A stretch of 64,000 bases of DNA from positions 34,650,368 to 34,714,367 of the forward strand of contig CP099841.1 in NCBI GenBank assembly GCA_030062745.1, read 5' to 3'. The translations under genes were made by a program, and so were the position numbers. The notes below the pieces were generated by a model. The model did no database searches, was not told where the DNA came from, and saw only the letters and a program-made list of their open reading frames with translations. This document shows positions 24,769-35,773 of this stretch, in pieces. Within the stretch, counting starts at the first letter, position 1; every line of letters begins with the position of its first letter. This stretch comes from Capitulum mitella (lineage: Eukaryota; Arthropoda; Thecostraca; Pollicipedomorpha; Pollicipedidae).

Positions 24769-24940
24769 GGCGTAGCCAAGGGTGGTCGAGAAGCCCAAAG
24801 CCCCCTTGGATGAAAAATTTAGCGTTCCTTTGCGCACAAAAATAAAAATAAATAAAAATTTCCCAATCTCAGCAATACCGTGACTTAAATCCGACGAGTT
24901 TTCAGTTTTGAGGGGGGTTCGGTTTGTCCTGGCCACGCCC
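24769..24940. mobile_element. Short inverted-terminal element, GGCGTAGCCA family
   Basis: The left end GGCGTAGCCAAGG and the complement of the right end GGCGTGGCCAGGA match at 10 of 13 positions. The interior is AT-rich and contains TGAAAAATTTAGCGTTCC and ATCCGACGAGTTTTCAG. Both words recur, slightly changed, in the copy at 46090-46240, and a more diverged relative lies at 55137-55432. At about 170 bp and with no coding capacity, it fits a non-autonomous DNA transposon (MITE). The superfamily is not determined because no clear target duplication is seen. Confidence 0.5.
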
Positions 24941-26240
24941 TGCCCGACGCTCGCGCTGGTCAGCCCCGGACGGAGCGGGCCGGCCCAGGGTCAGCCAGAG
25001 GGCGAATTGGTGGAGCGCTGCAGCCAGCCGAGCCGGGGCTCTGCGGCCGCAGACCAGCCGGCGGGCCGCCTCAGGGCGCGCCGACGGCGTCAGCTGTCTC
25101 ACTAACGCTAACTCGGGCCATTGCGGCTCATCGCCGACGTAAACTGTGAACTGCGAGAGCGGAGCGAGCTGCGGCGAGACGAGCGGGAGAAAACGAGAGC
25201 AAACAAGCCATACTGGTGGATTATTCGCCGAGCGGCATTGCGGAAGACGTGAAACTCGCGGCAGAAGGCAAACGGGTCCAGTTACCTCCAGCAGCCGGTG
25301 GGTCCACGTAATTTTGACCACCGCTGTACGTAACAAGCGGAGCGCTTTGCGAAAGAGAGGGGCGTGACGTCAACGTTCAGCCTGCGCTCCATCTGTCGCG
25401 GCAGATGTTGATAGCGATGAATCACCATAACTGTGAGGCGACTGGCAGCACGTCCCCATCACATCCCTTCCTTGAAATCGTGCCCGGCGCCCCGTCGGCC
25501 CAGGCTCGCCGCGGCCGCCGGCACGCCGCCCGGTAAACAGGCATTGTTCGCGGCCGCCGACGGCGACCAGGGCTCGGCCGCGATACAGATACCGGGCAGC
25601 AGCCTCTCCGCGACCGGCCGCCGCTTCAAAGGCGTCCGCCGGCCGGCCGGTGAGACCGCTCGTCGGGCGCGCACGCACAATGTCCGCCGTGACCGATGGT
25701 CGATTGCAGGCATTGTTCGGCGGGTGAGATCAACAGGACGGTGCGCGGTCCCGGGCGAGGAATGTAGGTCGGCGGAGTCACGGCGCGGCGCGACGCGACC
25801 CCGCGCGCCGCTGCGGGCCAGGCCGCGACCCGCGCGCTGTTTGCCGAAACGCGGCGAGATTCGGCCTTCGATCGGCGGATAGTGTTCGCCGCGGCATCAC
25901 AACACGGCCGCGCGAACGCCGCACCGAGCCGACCCGCTCACATGGCCAGAGTTCAAGGGCGGCGCGGCGCGAACGGGCGGGTTTGCGCGACGCGGGAGCA
26001 CGACGCCCGGCGCTGCAAGTGGAGCGAGACGCGCTCGCTGCCGGAGACGGGGACCAGACACCGGAGACGGACGCCCAGGTTCTGCCAGCTCGGCCAGCCA
26101 CGGCCGGAGACGGGGACCAGACACCGGAGACGGACGCCGCGAAGTCCCGCGGCGGCGGTCGGCGACCTTGGACACTGTCACCGTGGCGCGTCACGCCGCG
26201 GCCGGTGCCGCCGTGGCGCGGGCGCGGACTGGCCGGCGCG
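24941..26240. other. GC-rich, no gene seen
   Basis: A perfect TGACGTCA lies at 25365-25372. A 20-bp-scale near-duplicate (GGAGACGGGGACCAGACACC) occurs at about 26042 and 26104. No exon was recognised. Confidence 0.45.
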
Positions 26241-26260
26241 TGACGTGACGTGACGTGACG
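26241..26260. promoter_or_regulatory. Four tandem TGACG units, CREB/ATF-like
   Basis: TGACG repeats four times and is followed by TGG, giving overlapping TGACGTGA sites like ATF/CREB half-sites. No gene start is known nearby. It may simply be a pentanucleotide microsatellite. Confidence 0.35.
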
Positions 26261-27490
26261 TGGCGGTCATCTGTCAGCAGGGGACCGCTTACGAAAGTCT
26301 GCCGCTTGGAGGCGCCGAAGCGGGGCTGGCCGCGGCTGTTCGGCGCCGGGGAAGGTCGTCCACGCCCGCCGGCGCCGCCGCTGGCGTCACGGTCGAGACC
26401 GCCGTACAAGAAGGGCCGCGCGCTGGGAGCATCTCCGACTGTACCCCATTCATGATCAGGGCTAATTACCATGGTATGTTAAAAAAAGCGAGACCTCGAC
26501 ACGCGCAATTAGACGTGGGAGAAGCGGCGTTTTTCACATCGGGCATGATCTGATGACAGAGGGCAGCCCCCTGACCCAGAACCCGGCCGCCGACCGGCGC
26601 CGGCCGCGTGATGGAGCCACTTAGCGCCGGCCGCCGCCGCCGGGCCGCCCCGACCAAAACGGTCCCAGCCGGCCGACGTCTGCCCGCCGTCCACCGGGGC
26701 TGGCGCCGGCCGAGCTCTGCCGGAGTAGCGCCGGCGGCTGTGGAGGGGTCAGCGCGCCTCGGAGGGCTCGGGGTCACCGGGGCGGCCCGGCGCTGCCCGA
26801 GACCACCGCGCGCCGCCCGTCACGAGCGCGCGCCGAGCGCGGCCGCGCCGTAACGGGCCGGCCACTAATTCATAATCAATTCCGGTGTTTCCGTCGATTT
26901 GGTGGCGGTTATCGCGGCGCGCCGGCGGGCGGCCGCTCGTCACCCGGCGGGCGGCGCCGACCCGGCCGCCGCGCATGCGCACTGCGGCTGACACCGTTTA
27001 CACGCCGGCGGCGTGGCTGGCCGAGCTGGCAGAACCTGGGCGGCAGATCCTCCGCCGCCCTGACCTCAGAGCGCCTGACGCCGCGGCTGTGCACTGCACT
27101 GAGCGGCTTCAGGACAACGGTCTCGGGCGGACAGCCCGCACGCCGTCCGAGTCGCGCCTCTGCCTGCTGCGGCCGGCGGCGTCCGCGACAGCTACAGGCG
27201 CGCTGAAAAATCGTCTCATCTCTCTTGCCGCGGCCCCGGGGCGGGAGCGACGTGCCGCCAGACGCCGCGCCGTCCGCGCGGCCGATAGAATTAACTCGGC
27301 CGTTACCCGTAACGGTCCGCGTGGCCGCCCCACCGGCAGCATCCGACAAAAGAACGCAATCTGCGCGGCCCACGGGACGCCGCCAGCGCGTTGCGTGCGC
27401 GTCGGCCTCGGCTTCGTCTGGCGCCGCGGCCGGCCGCCGCCCGCGCTTCCCGGCGGCGCCACGCCGGGCCAGAGTGTCGCCGCCCCCTGG
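26261..27490. other. GC-rich, no gene seen
   Basis: Overlapping open frames on both strands without splice-bounded exon structure. Nothing further recognised. Confidence 0.45.
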
Positions 27491-27572
27491 TGCCGACCCC
27501 CCGCCCCACTGGCCCACTGGTGCCCACTGGTGCCGACCCCCCGCCCCACTGGCCCACTGGTGCCCACTGGTG
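27491..27572. repeat. 40-bp repeat, two copies
   Basis: TGCCGACCCCCCGCCCCACT followed by GGCCCACTGGTGCCCACTGG occurs twice in a row, at 27491 and 27531. Each copy contains smaller CCCACTGG sub-repeats. The end of the second copy runs into CACCGTGACGCG. Confidence 0.9.
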
Positions 27573-28330
27573 CCACCGTGACGCGTGGCGCCGTGACGCC
27601 GACTGCGACGTCATCTGCGTCCCGGCTCGGCAGCGGCTGCCGCCGCGGCTCGGCCTCGGCAAACAGCTGACAATGCATCACCGGGCGGCCGCCCATCAGT
27701 TACAGACGATTAATCGGCGCTGTTGAACTTTCACAAACGGTGGGCCAGAGGGGCGGGCGAGCAGACGGAGGCATGCGCGTACGGAGTACGGACGAACGGA
27801 CGGACGGAGGGACGGAACGGACGGACGGGGGCGTGGGCGGGCGGATGGACGAAGGAAGTGGGTGCAGAACGATTAAATGCAGCCATCACACACCAAGAGT
27901 CAAGGTACCATAATGAACACATCAATTATCACAGCAATGCAGGCAGAAGCCATTGTCGACCATGTACCAATCGGGCCAAAAGGACTATAGGATTATAAGG
28001 AAGTCAAAACTCCGCGACATCGGCACCGTCCACACCCCTCGTGTTTCCGATGATCATTAAATGCCGGCCAACACAGCATCGTCTTTCAGTGCAGTCTTCT
28101 AGGCTGTTGGGTGGCTTCAGGCCTTCTTTTTTTACGTTGGATCGCCAACACGTGTTTCCCTCCCGACAGCGCCGGCCACTGTCCGCAAAGCCGGGACCCG
28201 ACCGTCACCACGGCCCCGATCCCGTCGACACGTCCAGTCCGCCGACCTCCACCGGGCTCAGCGGCTCCCGGGCCCTGAACAGCGCCCCGTCTCCGGCGGA
28301 GGCACGGCCCAGTGAGCTCAGTCCGAGCCC
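27573..28330. other. No gene seen
   Basis: A GGAC/GGACGG-rich simple-sequence patch occupies about 27790-27845. The remainder is balanced DNA leading into the minisatellite. Confidence 0.45.
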
Positions 28331-28660
28331 GGCGCCCCGGCCCGCTCCGCTGAGACGGCCGGCGCCCCGGCCCGCCCCGCTGAGACGGCCGGCGCCCCGG
28401 CCCGCTCCGCTGAGACGGCCGGCGCCCCGGCCCGCTCCGCTGAGACGGCCGGCGCCCCGGCCCGCTCCGCTGAGGCGGCCGGCGCCCCGGCCCGCCCCGC
28501 TGAGACGGCCGGCGCCCCGGCCCGCTCCGCTGAGACGGCCGGCGCCCCGGCCCGCTCCGCTGAGACGGCCGGCGCCCCGGCCCGCTCCGCTGAGGCGGCC
28601 GGCGCCCCGGCCCGCCCCGCTGAGACGGCCGGCGCCCCGGCCCGCTCCGCTGAGCCGGCC
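28331..28660. repeat. 30-bp minisatellite, 11 copies, with 120-bp higher-order repeat
   Basis: The unit begins GGCGCCCCGGCCCGCTCCGC and ends TGAGACGGCC. Labelling copies by two variable sites (GCTCCG/GCCCCG and TGAGAC/TGAGGC/TGAGCC) gives A B A A C B A A C B D. Copies 2-5 and 6-9 are therefore the same four-unit block, and the two 120-bp blocks at 28381-28500 and 28501-28620 are identical. Because 30 is a multiple of three, several frames stay open on both strands, with peptides rich in Pro-Ala-Arg. I treat these as non-coding: there is no splice context and no non-repeat domain. Confidence 0.95.
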
Positions 28661-31600
28661 GGCGCCCGTCCGCGCCAAAAAGCGGCCGCCCGATCGGTCC
28701 GGTCCGGTCCCGTCTATCCTTGCCACCGATCATGCGCGTGACGGTCGGGCTTTTTACGCTTTCACAGACTAATTGGCCGCAATATATCCGCCTTAGCTAA
28801 GATCTTCACCGCGTGCTCGCTTCCCGACGCCACACAGGCCACATGTCCTCTATTTTATGGCAGGGAGAAAACACCTCTGAAGCGTGGCAATTCGAGTCTG
28901 GTGTTTCACTTCCGAAACCCAGCTATCAGTGGGCCAGAGGGAATCAGAAATCTCACACCATTCCCAACGGACAACTCTGCCACCATAATTCACACCCCTG
29001 ATCGGAACAGCTGGAAAACCAACAACATACTTCGGACAAACCGACGTCCCGTTCTCACCGCGCGCACCTGTGAGTGACCACACCAGACGAGCCACACCAC
29101 ACCACACCACCACACCACACCACACCAGACGAGCCTACGCGCCGAGTCCGTCCGAGTCGTCTCGCTTCTACCGCAGGAAACCACTCAACTGCAGCAATGG
29201 GCTCTCCGCCTGAATGTACGCTCTGGACGGCATGCTGCTGCCGTTTCTGCCGCCGCCGCCAGAGCTGCGGAGCGCTGGCGGAGGAGGAGACGGCGGTGTG
29301 GCGGAGTCGCCGTCCGGCCGTCCTCGCCGCACGCGGCCGTGGACAGGAGACGTAACGGTGCGAGCCGCCACCAAATGGAGCCGGTATCTCCAGATCTGCA
29401 GGTACATCAGCCCGCCGGCCACAGAGCAGCGTCCGAGCGGCGACCGAACGGGACGTCCGGGCCGGCTGGTCCGCGGTGATCACCGTCCCTGACCTGACCT
29501 GGCCCGAGTTCGCGAGATCTGGCATGACGCCGCGCAGCCGGGCTACAGGACGCGGCTCGTTACCACGGCTGAGCTCAGGCCGTGGTCTGGCACCGCACGA
29601 TCGCGGCAGGGGGACGTCGTCGCGCCCGTCCCAGCAACGACTAGCGGCTCCGGCCCGGCCCGACAGAAGACCGTCCGCGCGTCGGCAGAGCTCCGCGGCG
29701 GCCGGCGTGACCCAGTAAGGCCGGCCGATAGTCTAATGAGGCCGATCTGAGCGGCGCCGGCCGGGCCAGAGGCGTGGCCGGCGAGCCGGGCGGCGGTGAC
29801 CCGGCCCGACCCGGCCCGGCCGCCGATCGATCGCGGTCTGGGCGCGGCCGACGCGGCCCCGTCGCCGACACACGCCGGCCAGATACAATCCGGCCAATCG
29901 ACGGGCGTCAATTGATTTTTTATTGTCGGCGGTCGGGCGCGCCGCGCCGAGCTGATGCGACCGCCGACCCGATGCGGGGCAGTGCGGGCGCCGACCGGCC
30001 GGCCGACCCCGGCCGGCGCCTGTTTGTGCGGGGTGGTCCGCCGTTCGCGCATTCTCGCATGTTTGCCGAGCGCACGGCCGAGCCGGCGCCGATTAATTTC
30101 GGCTCGGCGAGGCGAGTCGGCCTGACTGATGAGCCCCCGTCTCGGCCGTGCGGGGGAGCCGGCTCTGCCGACAATGGCCGGCGCTGGCCGCCGCCGGCGC
30201 CGCCCCGTCTGGCTCCCGTGCCAGCGTCCCGCCCCCGTAATAAACGTGCCGAGGCGGGAACGGCCGACGGCACGGCGGCGGGCAGCCGGGGCCTGTTTGT
30301 GGGGTCCGCAGTTCCCGTTTCGGCAATGTTCTCACTGGGCGCGCGGCGGTGCCGGGAGTCCAGGTTTCCCCCGGCGGTATTCGGACTCCGGGCGGGGTTC
30401 GGCCGGATGGCCAGAAGCGGCCCGAGTCTGTTTTGGCTCCAGCCTGAGACGGACGAACGCAAACGACCGCGGCGTCGGCTGAACGCTTGTGACAACAGCA
30501 GAATGGTGGATAGCAGCAGTACCAAGAAGTAAAAAAAAAATCGACCATGAGGACGAAGGAACAGGAGCGGTGAATACCATGACACTAACGAACACATGGG
30601 AAAATGTTACCAAATACGTGAGCAAATGATGACACAAGCCAATGGATTTCTGGGTCACGACCAGTATTCCTTCTACGTACAAGAAAGACGTAACGTTCCG
30701 CAACGAGCACTTTCGTCGTCTTCCGCCTCCTTCAAACTTGGCTTTGCTCGTGCCGGCAATGCTTGTGTTTTCCTTAGTTCTGCGTCTGAGAGGATATCAA
30801 ATCGCTCGAAGGTGGACATGTCGTGTATCGAGGTAAGGTCAGCCATTATTTAGTGTCCGCAGGAAGCCCCCGACCAGGCCTTGATCCAAACATTCCGCGC
30901 CGCTCCGGACAAAATAAATCACAAGCGGCTCTCATTACGAGGCGCCCGACTCCCGGTTTTCGGTGACGCCTGAGCGCCGTTTACCCAGGGACCGTGCGTT
31001 AGGCAGCGTGTCCGGCGGTGTACAGCACATTCCGCACTGGCGGAAGCCAGTGATCGAATCCATGCGTCCTGAACGCCCAGCAGTGACGCCAGGCGGCCGG
31101 AGGAGGGTGAACCAGCCGTCACGACATCCGTCACAGGCCGTCACGCCCGGCCAGCCACATTAATGAGGAGCCGGCTGGTCGACATCAGCATGCAGACAAC
31201 TGCGGACTGTGCGCGAGGCAAGCTAGTGCAGTCAAAATGGACATGTTTACTGCGGGCGGATTTTGCCCAACCATTTCACTCGCCGAAGCCTCACGCCACG
31301 CGGCGTGCGATGAGCCCAGTGCGGCATAATTCGGTAATTAGTAACTCAAAACAACACGTAATGGTCGCTCTAAAGCAGTTTGAATATTCAAAACAGTGTT
31401 AACCGCTGTTAACGGCATTCTCTGAAAACGAATGTGCGCAAGCATACGCAAATTTATTCCAAAGCACTTCAGGAGCGCAGTCGGGACTTTGCCAAAAGGC
31501 CTAGGAATCCTCCACGCAGCGCCTCGGCCAAATCCTTATTTATACATCGCTTCAGCAGATTTATGTCCTGCCGGTCAGAGAAAGAAGCATGTCCTGAACA

Positions 31601-32534
31601 GTTATTTTCCTCTCTGATGTGCCCTTAATCCCTTCCATTTTAGACTGGATTAATTCCACGCTGCTAGAAAGGTACGAAAGCGACACAGCCATGACGTTTA
31701 GTTTGCAATCAATATGCTCTGATTTTTATCGTCGAGCGCTGCAAGGAGCGCGGTAGTGCGAACATGCAGGCAGACGTGAGGATTACCTTACGTCCATATT
31801 TCGCAAGATTATCGTGTATTTATAACACTAAGAAGCGCTGAGAAACGAGGTCATTTCCTGAATACGTATGCAGAATACATCACACATCATACGATCACGT
31901 CTATGTCAGTGGAGAACGGCGTGACATTCCCAGCATTCCTTCCACAGCCATCAGATACGTCAAAGCATTTCCAACAAGGCAGATGGTTCCTGCCATCTAT
32001 CGGACGATCTATGAGATAGTGGTTTTCATTGAGCACCTCGACACCCGGCAACCGCCCAGAACGGTCCGCGTAGATGGCGCTGTGCACGCTAGATGGCTCT
32101 GGCGGTAGTCAAAGCCGAGTTTGGTCTCGTCCCAAGCAGAGTTCTTTGTTCCATTGTCTCCAGATGAACTATATCATTGAAAAATATACGAAGACTAGTA
32201 ATCTTAAGCCTGTATTACCATCATCCCAAAAATCACTTGTTCTGCTTGTGCGCACTTCGCGCGAAAGTTTTTCTTTGGGGCAGGGCCAAATTGCGCCCAT
32301 GGTTGAAACATCCTACGTCCTGGTGGACACCCGATTTGGTCGTGAAATGCAGAGCTCAAAATACATCCCATCGCAGTCAGAACAAATGGAACAAACTCAG
32401 CCTTAAGTGCGCATTCATCACAGTACGTTCCTCATTGCATAAAGGCGCAACACACAGTGGTTACGCTTCGATGTGCTCTATCGAGACTACTACCCCATGG
32501 AGATCCTACAGTTTCAGACGGCTTATCCCCTCAC
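28661..32534. other. No exon seen; intronic on the preferred gene model
   Basis: GC-rich to 30.5 kb, then balanced. A CCACA/CCAC simple repeat lies at 29092-29126, bracketed by CCAGACGAGCC on both sides (29083-29093 and 29124-29134). From 30.5 to 32.5 kb I see no repeat or exon. Confidence 0.45.
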
Positions 32535-32810
32535 CCTAGCCTTAAGCAGGCTTTGCTCAGAGCAGGAATTCACAGAGACCACAGTGTCGGCGATAGACCG
32601 GGACTGACCTAGCGCCGACTGCCGGGAGAAGACGTCCTCCCGGAGCGAGTGCGTCTCGCTGATGTCGTCCTCCTCGGCGTCCTCCTCATCCTCCTCCTCC
32701 TCCAGCAGGGTGGGCGGCGGCGCCATCTCGTAGCCCCACTGCTTGCGGAAGGCCTTGCCGCCGCCGTCGAGCCGCACTCGCGGCAGGTCCAGGAACAGAG
32801 AGTCGCCGAT
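32535..32810 (-). CDS. Acidic exon of the minus-strand gene (partial)
   Basis: This is an internal exon of 92 codons. The acceptor is strong: a pyrimidine tract ending TCTGCTTCAG just upstream of 32810. The donor is AGG|GTGAGG at 32534. Both borders are in phase 0, and a stop follows four codons past the donor, so the exon must be spliced. The peptide begins IGDSLFLDLPRVRLDGGG, continues KAFRKQWGYEMAPPP, then carries a run of Glu/Asp (about 14 of 17 residues acidic), and ends with a Ser-rich tail (SRSIADTVVSVNSCSEQS). The first 30 residues look folded; the rest is likely disordered. I do not recognise the family. It follows the repeat exon 38435-39869, which also ends in phase 0, so a direct join gives one frame. 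A charge contrast between basic array and acidic exon is visible; what it means is unknown. Confidence 0.8.
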
Positions 32811-34779
32811 CTGAAGCAGACGAACAGACATGCCATCAACGTCCATCGTCCGGGGGATCGTCACACCGAGCGGCCGCCGCCTGAGGCACGCCGACCCAAA
32901 ACGCTAATAAAAATCTTAAAAACTAATGAGAGCCACAAAGCCACCTGAGCCCTGCGCCCTCGAGCTCCCTGGCTTCAGCGACAACGCGGCCCCAGTTCTC
33001 AGAGGTCGTGAGTCCCCGAGTCGTCCGAGTGCCCCAGGGCACCGAATCACACGAGTCGCTGCAGGGACGGGTCGCCGAGCAGTCGGATTGCCCAGTGCAG
33101 CTGTACGCGGACAACAGGCGGCAGCTGTTACCGACAGAAGCGTGAGACTGGACGCTGGGTGCATCCACGGGACGCAACAGGCTGTCTATGAGCCGTAATT
33201 CACCCAAGGACAAAAGCGTGCGGACGCCCGTCACAGCATTCGCCTTCAAAACAGTTCCTGGTGAATGAGTCAAATGCGGCAGTGACAGTGAGATCAATCG
33301 TCCGTGGAAACCTCTTCCTGGACTAGTGTTAAGCCGCGCCGTGACAAAACACGCAACCAGATAAAACGAAGGTGGCGAACCCGAGGGATAAAGAAGAGGG
33401 CCCCTATTTAGCCTGGCCCCTGAAGAAATCCAAGAGACGCGAAAACGCGTCTACACTCTTGACAGGAGATACACACTGACGATATATTCTTGGAAGATTC
33501 CCAGGAGGATCCGTGTATAAAAAGGTTACTGATCACATTTCGCAAACAAGCTCACCGATGGAGTCACACAAAGGAGCCATGGGAGCATGGCCAACAAACG
33601 TATCATGTCGCCAGCGCTCACGAAGTCGAGACTCAAAAATACACAATTCACAGGGATCGATGAACGCACGCGTGCATTACCTTACGCCCGTTTTTGACGT
33701 CATACAGCAGGCATGAATCCGATACGGCTGAAAAGACGCAGGGTAAAACCGCGGAAAATCGCTGCGAACCTCTGTGTGTACAGAGTTTCAAGCCGTGACG
33801 TGGATTAAGAACTAGTTTCTTAGATTACAGGCTACAACTTGGCTATCTTAACTCAAACAAGTGTTGAAGGTAGAGCATTCCCTTTCAGGGCACTGGCTCA
33901 CCATGCGCCCAACAACTGAGACCGGCCCATACCGCCATGTCCCATCTCGTCTAGAAGCTCACAGGCCTCCAGATCCAGATCCAGCGGCCCCGCAAGGGCC
34001 GGACCCGACCGTGTTACCGTGGCCCATCTGATGGGACCCCATCCAGATGGCCACAGGCCCCATGCGGACCTGCACCGCGTGAGGTCCGGCTCTCGCTTCC
34101 GGTGACACCACGACGCATCGGGCCAGCTCACCAAAAACCTGGCGCCCTCCGCCGCCGGAGCCGGCCGCCGCTTTGCATACTGATCACCCTATGTTGGCAG
34201 GCCGCACCGTCCAAACGGTGACTGGCGGACCGGCCGAAACGGTGGGAACCCCTCTGGCGGCTGGCGGTGGTGGGGAGGGACTACAGAAAATGGGCGCCGA
34301 ACCGGTGGGGACTCGCCGCTCGGTTCTCTGCAGTTTTTAGTCTTGGCAATCTAGAGAAACGCCTCGAGGAAGGCGCCAGAGACACAGCTGCGGCTGTCAC
34401 GTGCCGCACAGGCAGCGGGCCACACATGTGGCACAGATGGGACACGCAGATAGGTACATCTCGTGCAGCCGGGAAAACAAGGACAAAAAGCTCTACCAGA
34501 CACGAAATGCACATGGCGCATGATAATTCGGGGCTTCGAACAGGACAGAGCGTTTCGACAACGCAGCGACTATCGCATTAACTTGATATCACCAGGAGGG
34601 ACGTCGACTTCGGCAAATGATCGAGGAGAGAAGGGCCAGCCGAAGGTCCAAAAACCTGACCTCCCCCTAAATGTGGGTTTCTCAACGGATTTGACCCACT
34701 TTATTTTGATCAACGGAGGTCTGTAAGTTTTTTGTTACTATGTATGAAGTAAAAATTGCACATATGCCCATATAGATAT

Positions 34780-34783
<4 letters not shown>
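32811..34783. other. Intron of the minus-strand gene (left part)
   Basis: Balanced DNA without recognised exons. A perfect TGACGTCA lies at 33695-33702. The acidic exon's acceptor lies at 32811-32812. Confidence 0.5.

Positions 34784-34824
<41 letters not shown>
34784..34824. repeat. (AT)n microsatellite
   Basis: About 20 uninterrupted AT dinucleotides immediately left of a short inverted-terminal element. Confidence 0.95.
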
Positions 34825-34828
<4 letters not shown>

Positions 34829-34835
34829 GCATACA

Positions 34836-35109
34836 TGCAGGCACGTTGCCAGGATTTTCCTCAAGGGGATGGGGCAAATGTCAAATTTTGTCGTATGCCA
34901 CAAGCATATGACGAAATTTACAAGGAAAGGCAGCAATTTTAGGCAATTCATCTCATATCTAATGAACAGGAAAATATATAATGTTTGTTTTTGCAACATA
35001 TATATGATTACTATTACGTATTCATGCAAAATCGCCATGTGTCTAGTGTAGACCGCTTGGCTCGGGGGGGGGGGCATGGCCCCATGTCCCGCTTGGCTAC
35101 GTCCCTGCA
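34836..35109. mobile_element. Short inverted-terminal element (MITE-like)
   Basis: The left end TGCAGGCACGTTGCCAGG and the complement of the right end TGCAGGGACGTAGCCAAG match at 15 of 18 positions. Flanks continue as ATACA and ATATA, so the ends may extend a few bases. The interior is AT-rich with G-rich subterminal parts (AAGGGGATGGGG on the left; an 11-G run on the right). It has no coding capacity. The GTAGCCA core of the ends links it to the copies at 24769-24940, 54019 and 55137-55432. It lies inside an intron of the minus-strand gene. Confidence 0.5.
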
Positions 35110-35696
35110 TATATGGGAGAAAGATAGATTGATACATAAGTTTATACTTTATTCTTTACTTTCCGCCTATCGTTTATCTACTGCGGCCGTTCTTTCCGTT
35201 ATTACTGCCTATTTCCCTTTAAACAGGCAGTGAAAATTGAAGGGGGGCACAACCAACATTGGAGGCCCCACTCAAATTCGGCGGGGGGAGGGGTAGGCGC
35301 TTTCAAAAGAACACAGATCGACAACCCTGATCAAGAGCAATAACAAACCCAGAGTAGACCATACCCCACCAACTGCTCGGCGCTCACCGGCGATGTGACC
35401 CGAAGTAATTTAACGGCGCCAACTGGTCAGAGCCGGTCCATCATGGGAGCACCCCCAGCCCAGGCCTAGCCAGCTTGCGAGACGGCGGACCTTTGGCCTC
35501 TTCCCACGGCTCCCGGCGCCGAGGGGTGCCGTCACCGGCCGCCACGAGCGGCCGCATCCTGGCGCCGCCGCGCCGGCCGGCCCAGACCTTGGCCGCCGCC
35601 AGAGGTCACACCGGCGCGCCGGCCGCGCCCGCCGGGGTCAGGCGGGTCACGACAGGCGCCGCGCCGGGGAAGGGTGAGCGTGGGGAGCGGCCGGCG
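35110..35696. other. Intron, nothing coding seen
   Basis: AT-balanced, then GC-rich after 35.4 kb. G-rich patches (GGGGGGCAC, GGCGGGGGGAGGGG) around 35243-35297 may be remains of further repeats. Confidence 0.45.
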
Positions 35697-35773
35697 CGGC
35701 CAATCAGGATGCAGATCCGATTGGCCGGTCTGCCTATGCGCAGACCGGCCAATACGACGGTCTGCGCATAGGC
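35697..35773. promoter_or_regulatory. Overlapping inverted repeats with three CCAAT boxes
   Basis: Three stems share segments. CGGCCAATC (35697-35705) pairs with GATTGGCCG (35719-35727), with an inner GGAT/ATCC stem. ATTGGCCGGTCTGC (35720-35733) pairs exactly with 35740-35753. GCCTATGCGCAGACC (35732-35746) pairs exactly with GGTCTGCGCATAGGC (35759-35773). Because they overlap, neighbouring stems cannot all form at once. The segment contains GGCCAATCA, its inverted form CGATTGGCC, a third CCAAT, and TGCGCA-type NRF1 half-sites, all common in CpG-rich animal promoters. A 13-G run follows at 35777-35789. No transcript start is identified; promoter function is inference. Confidence 0.5.

Noticed and set aside
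28041-28772. Open frames of 173-243 codons through the 30-bp repeat
   Set aside because: Period 30 keeps frames open on both strands. There is no unique domain or splice border, so I treat the region as a minisatellite.
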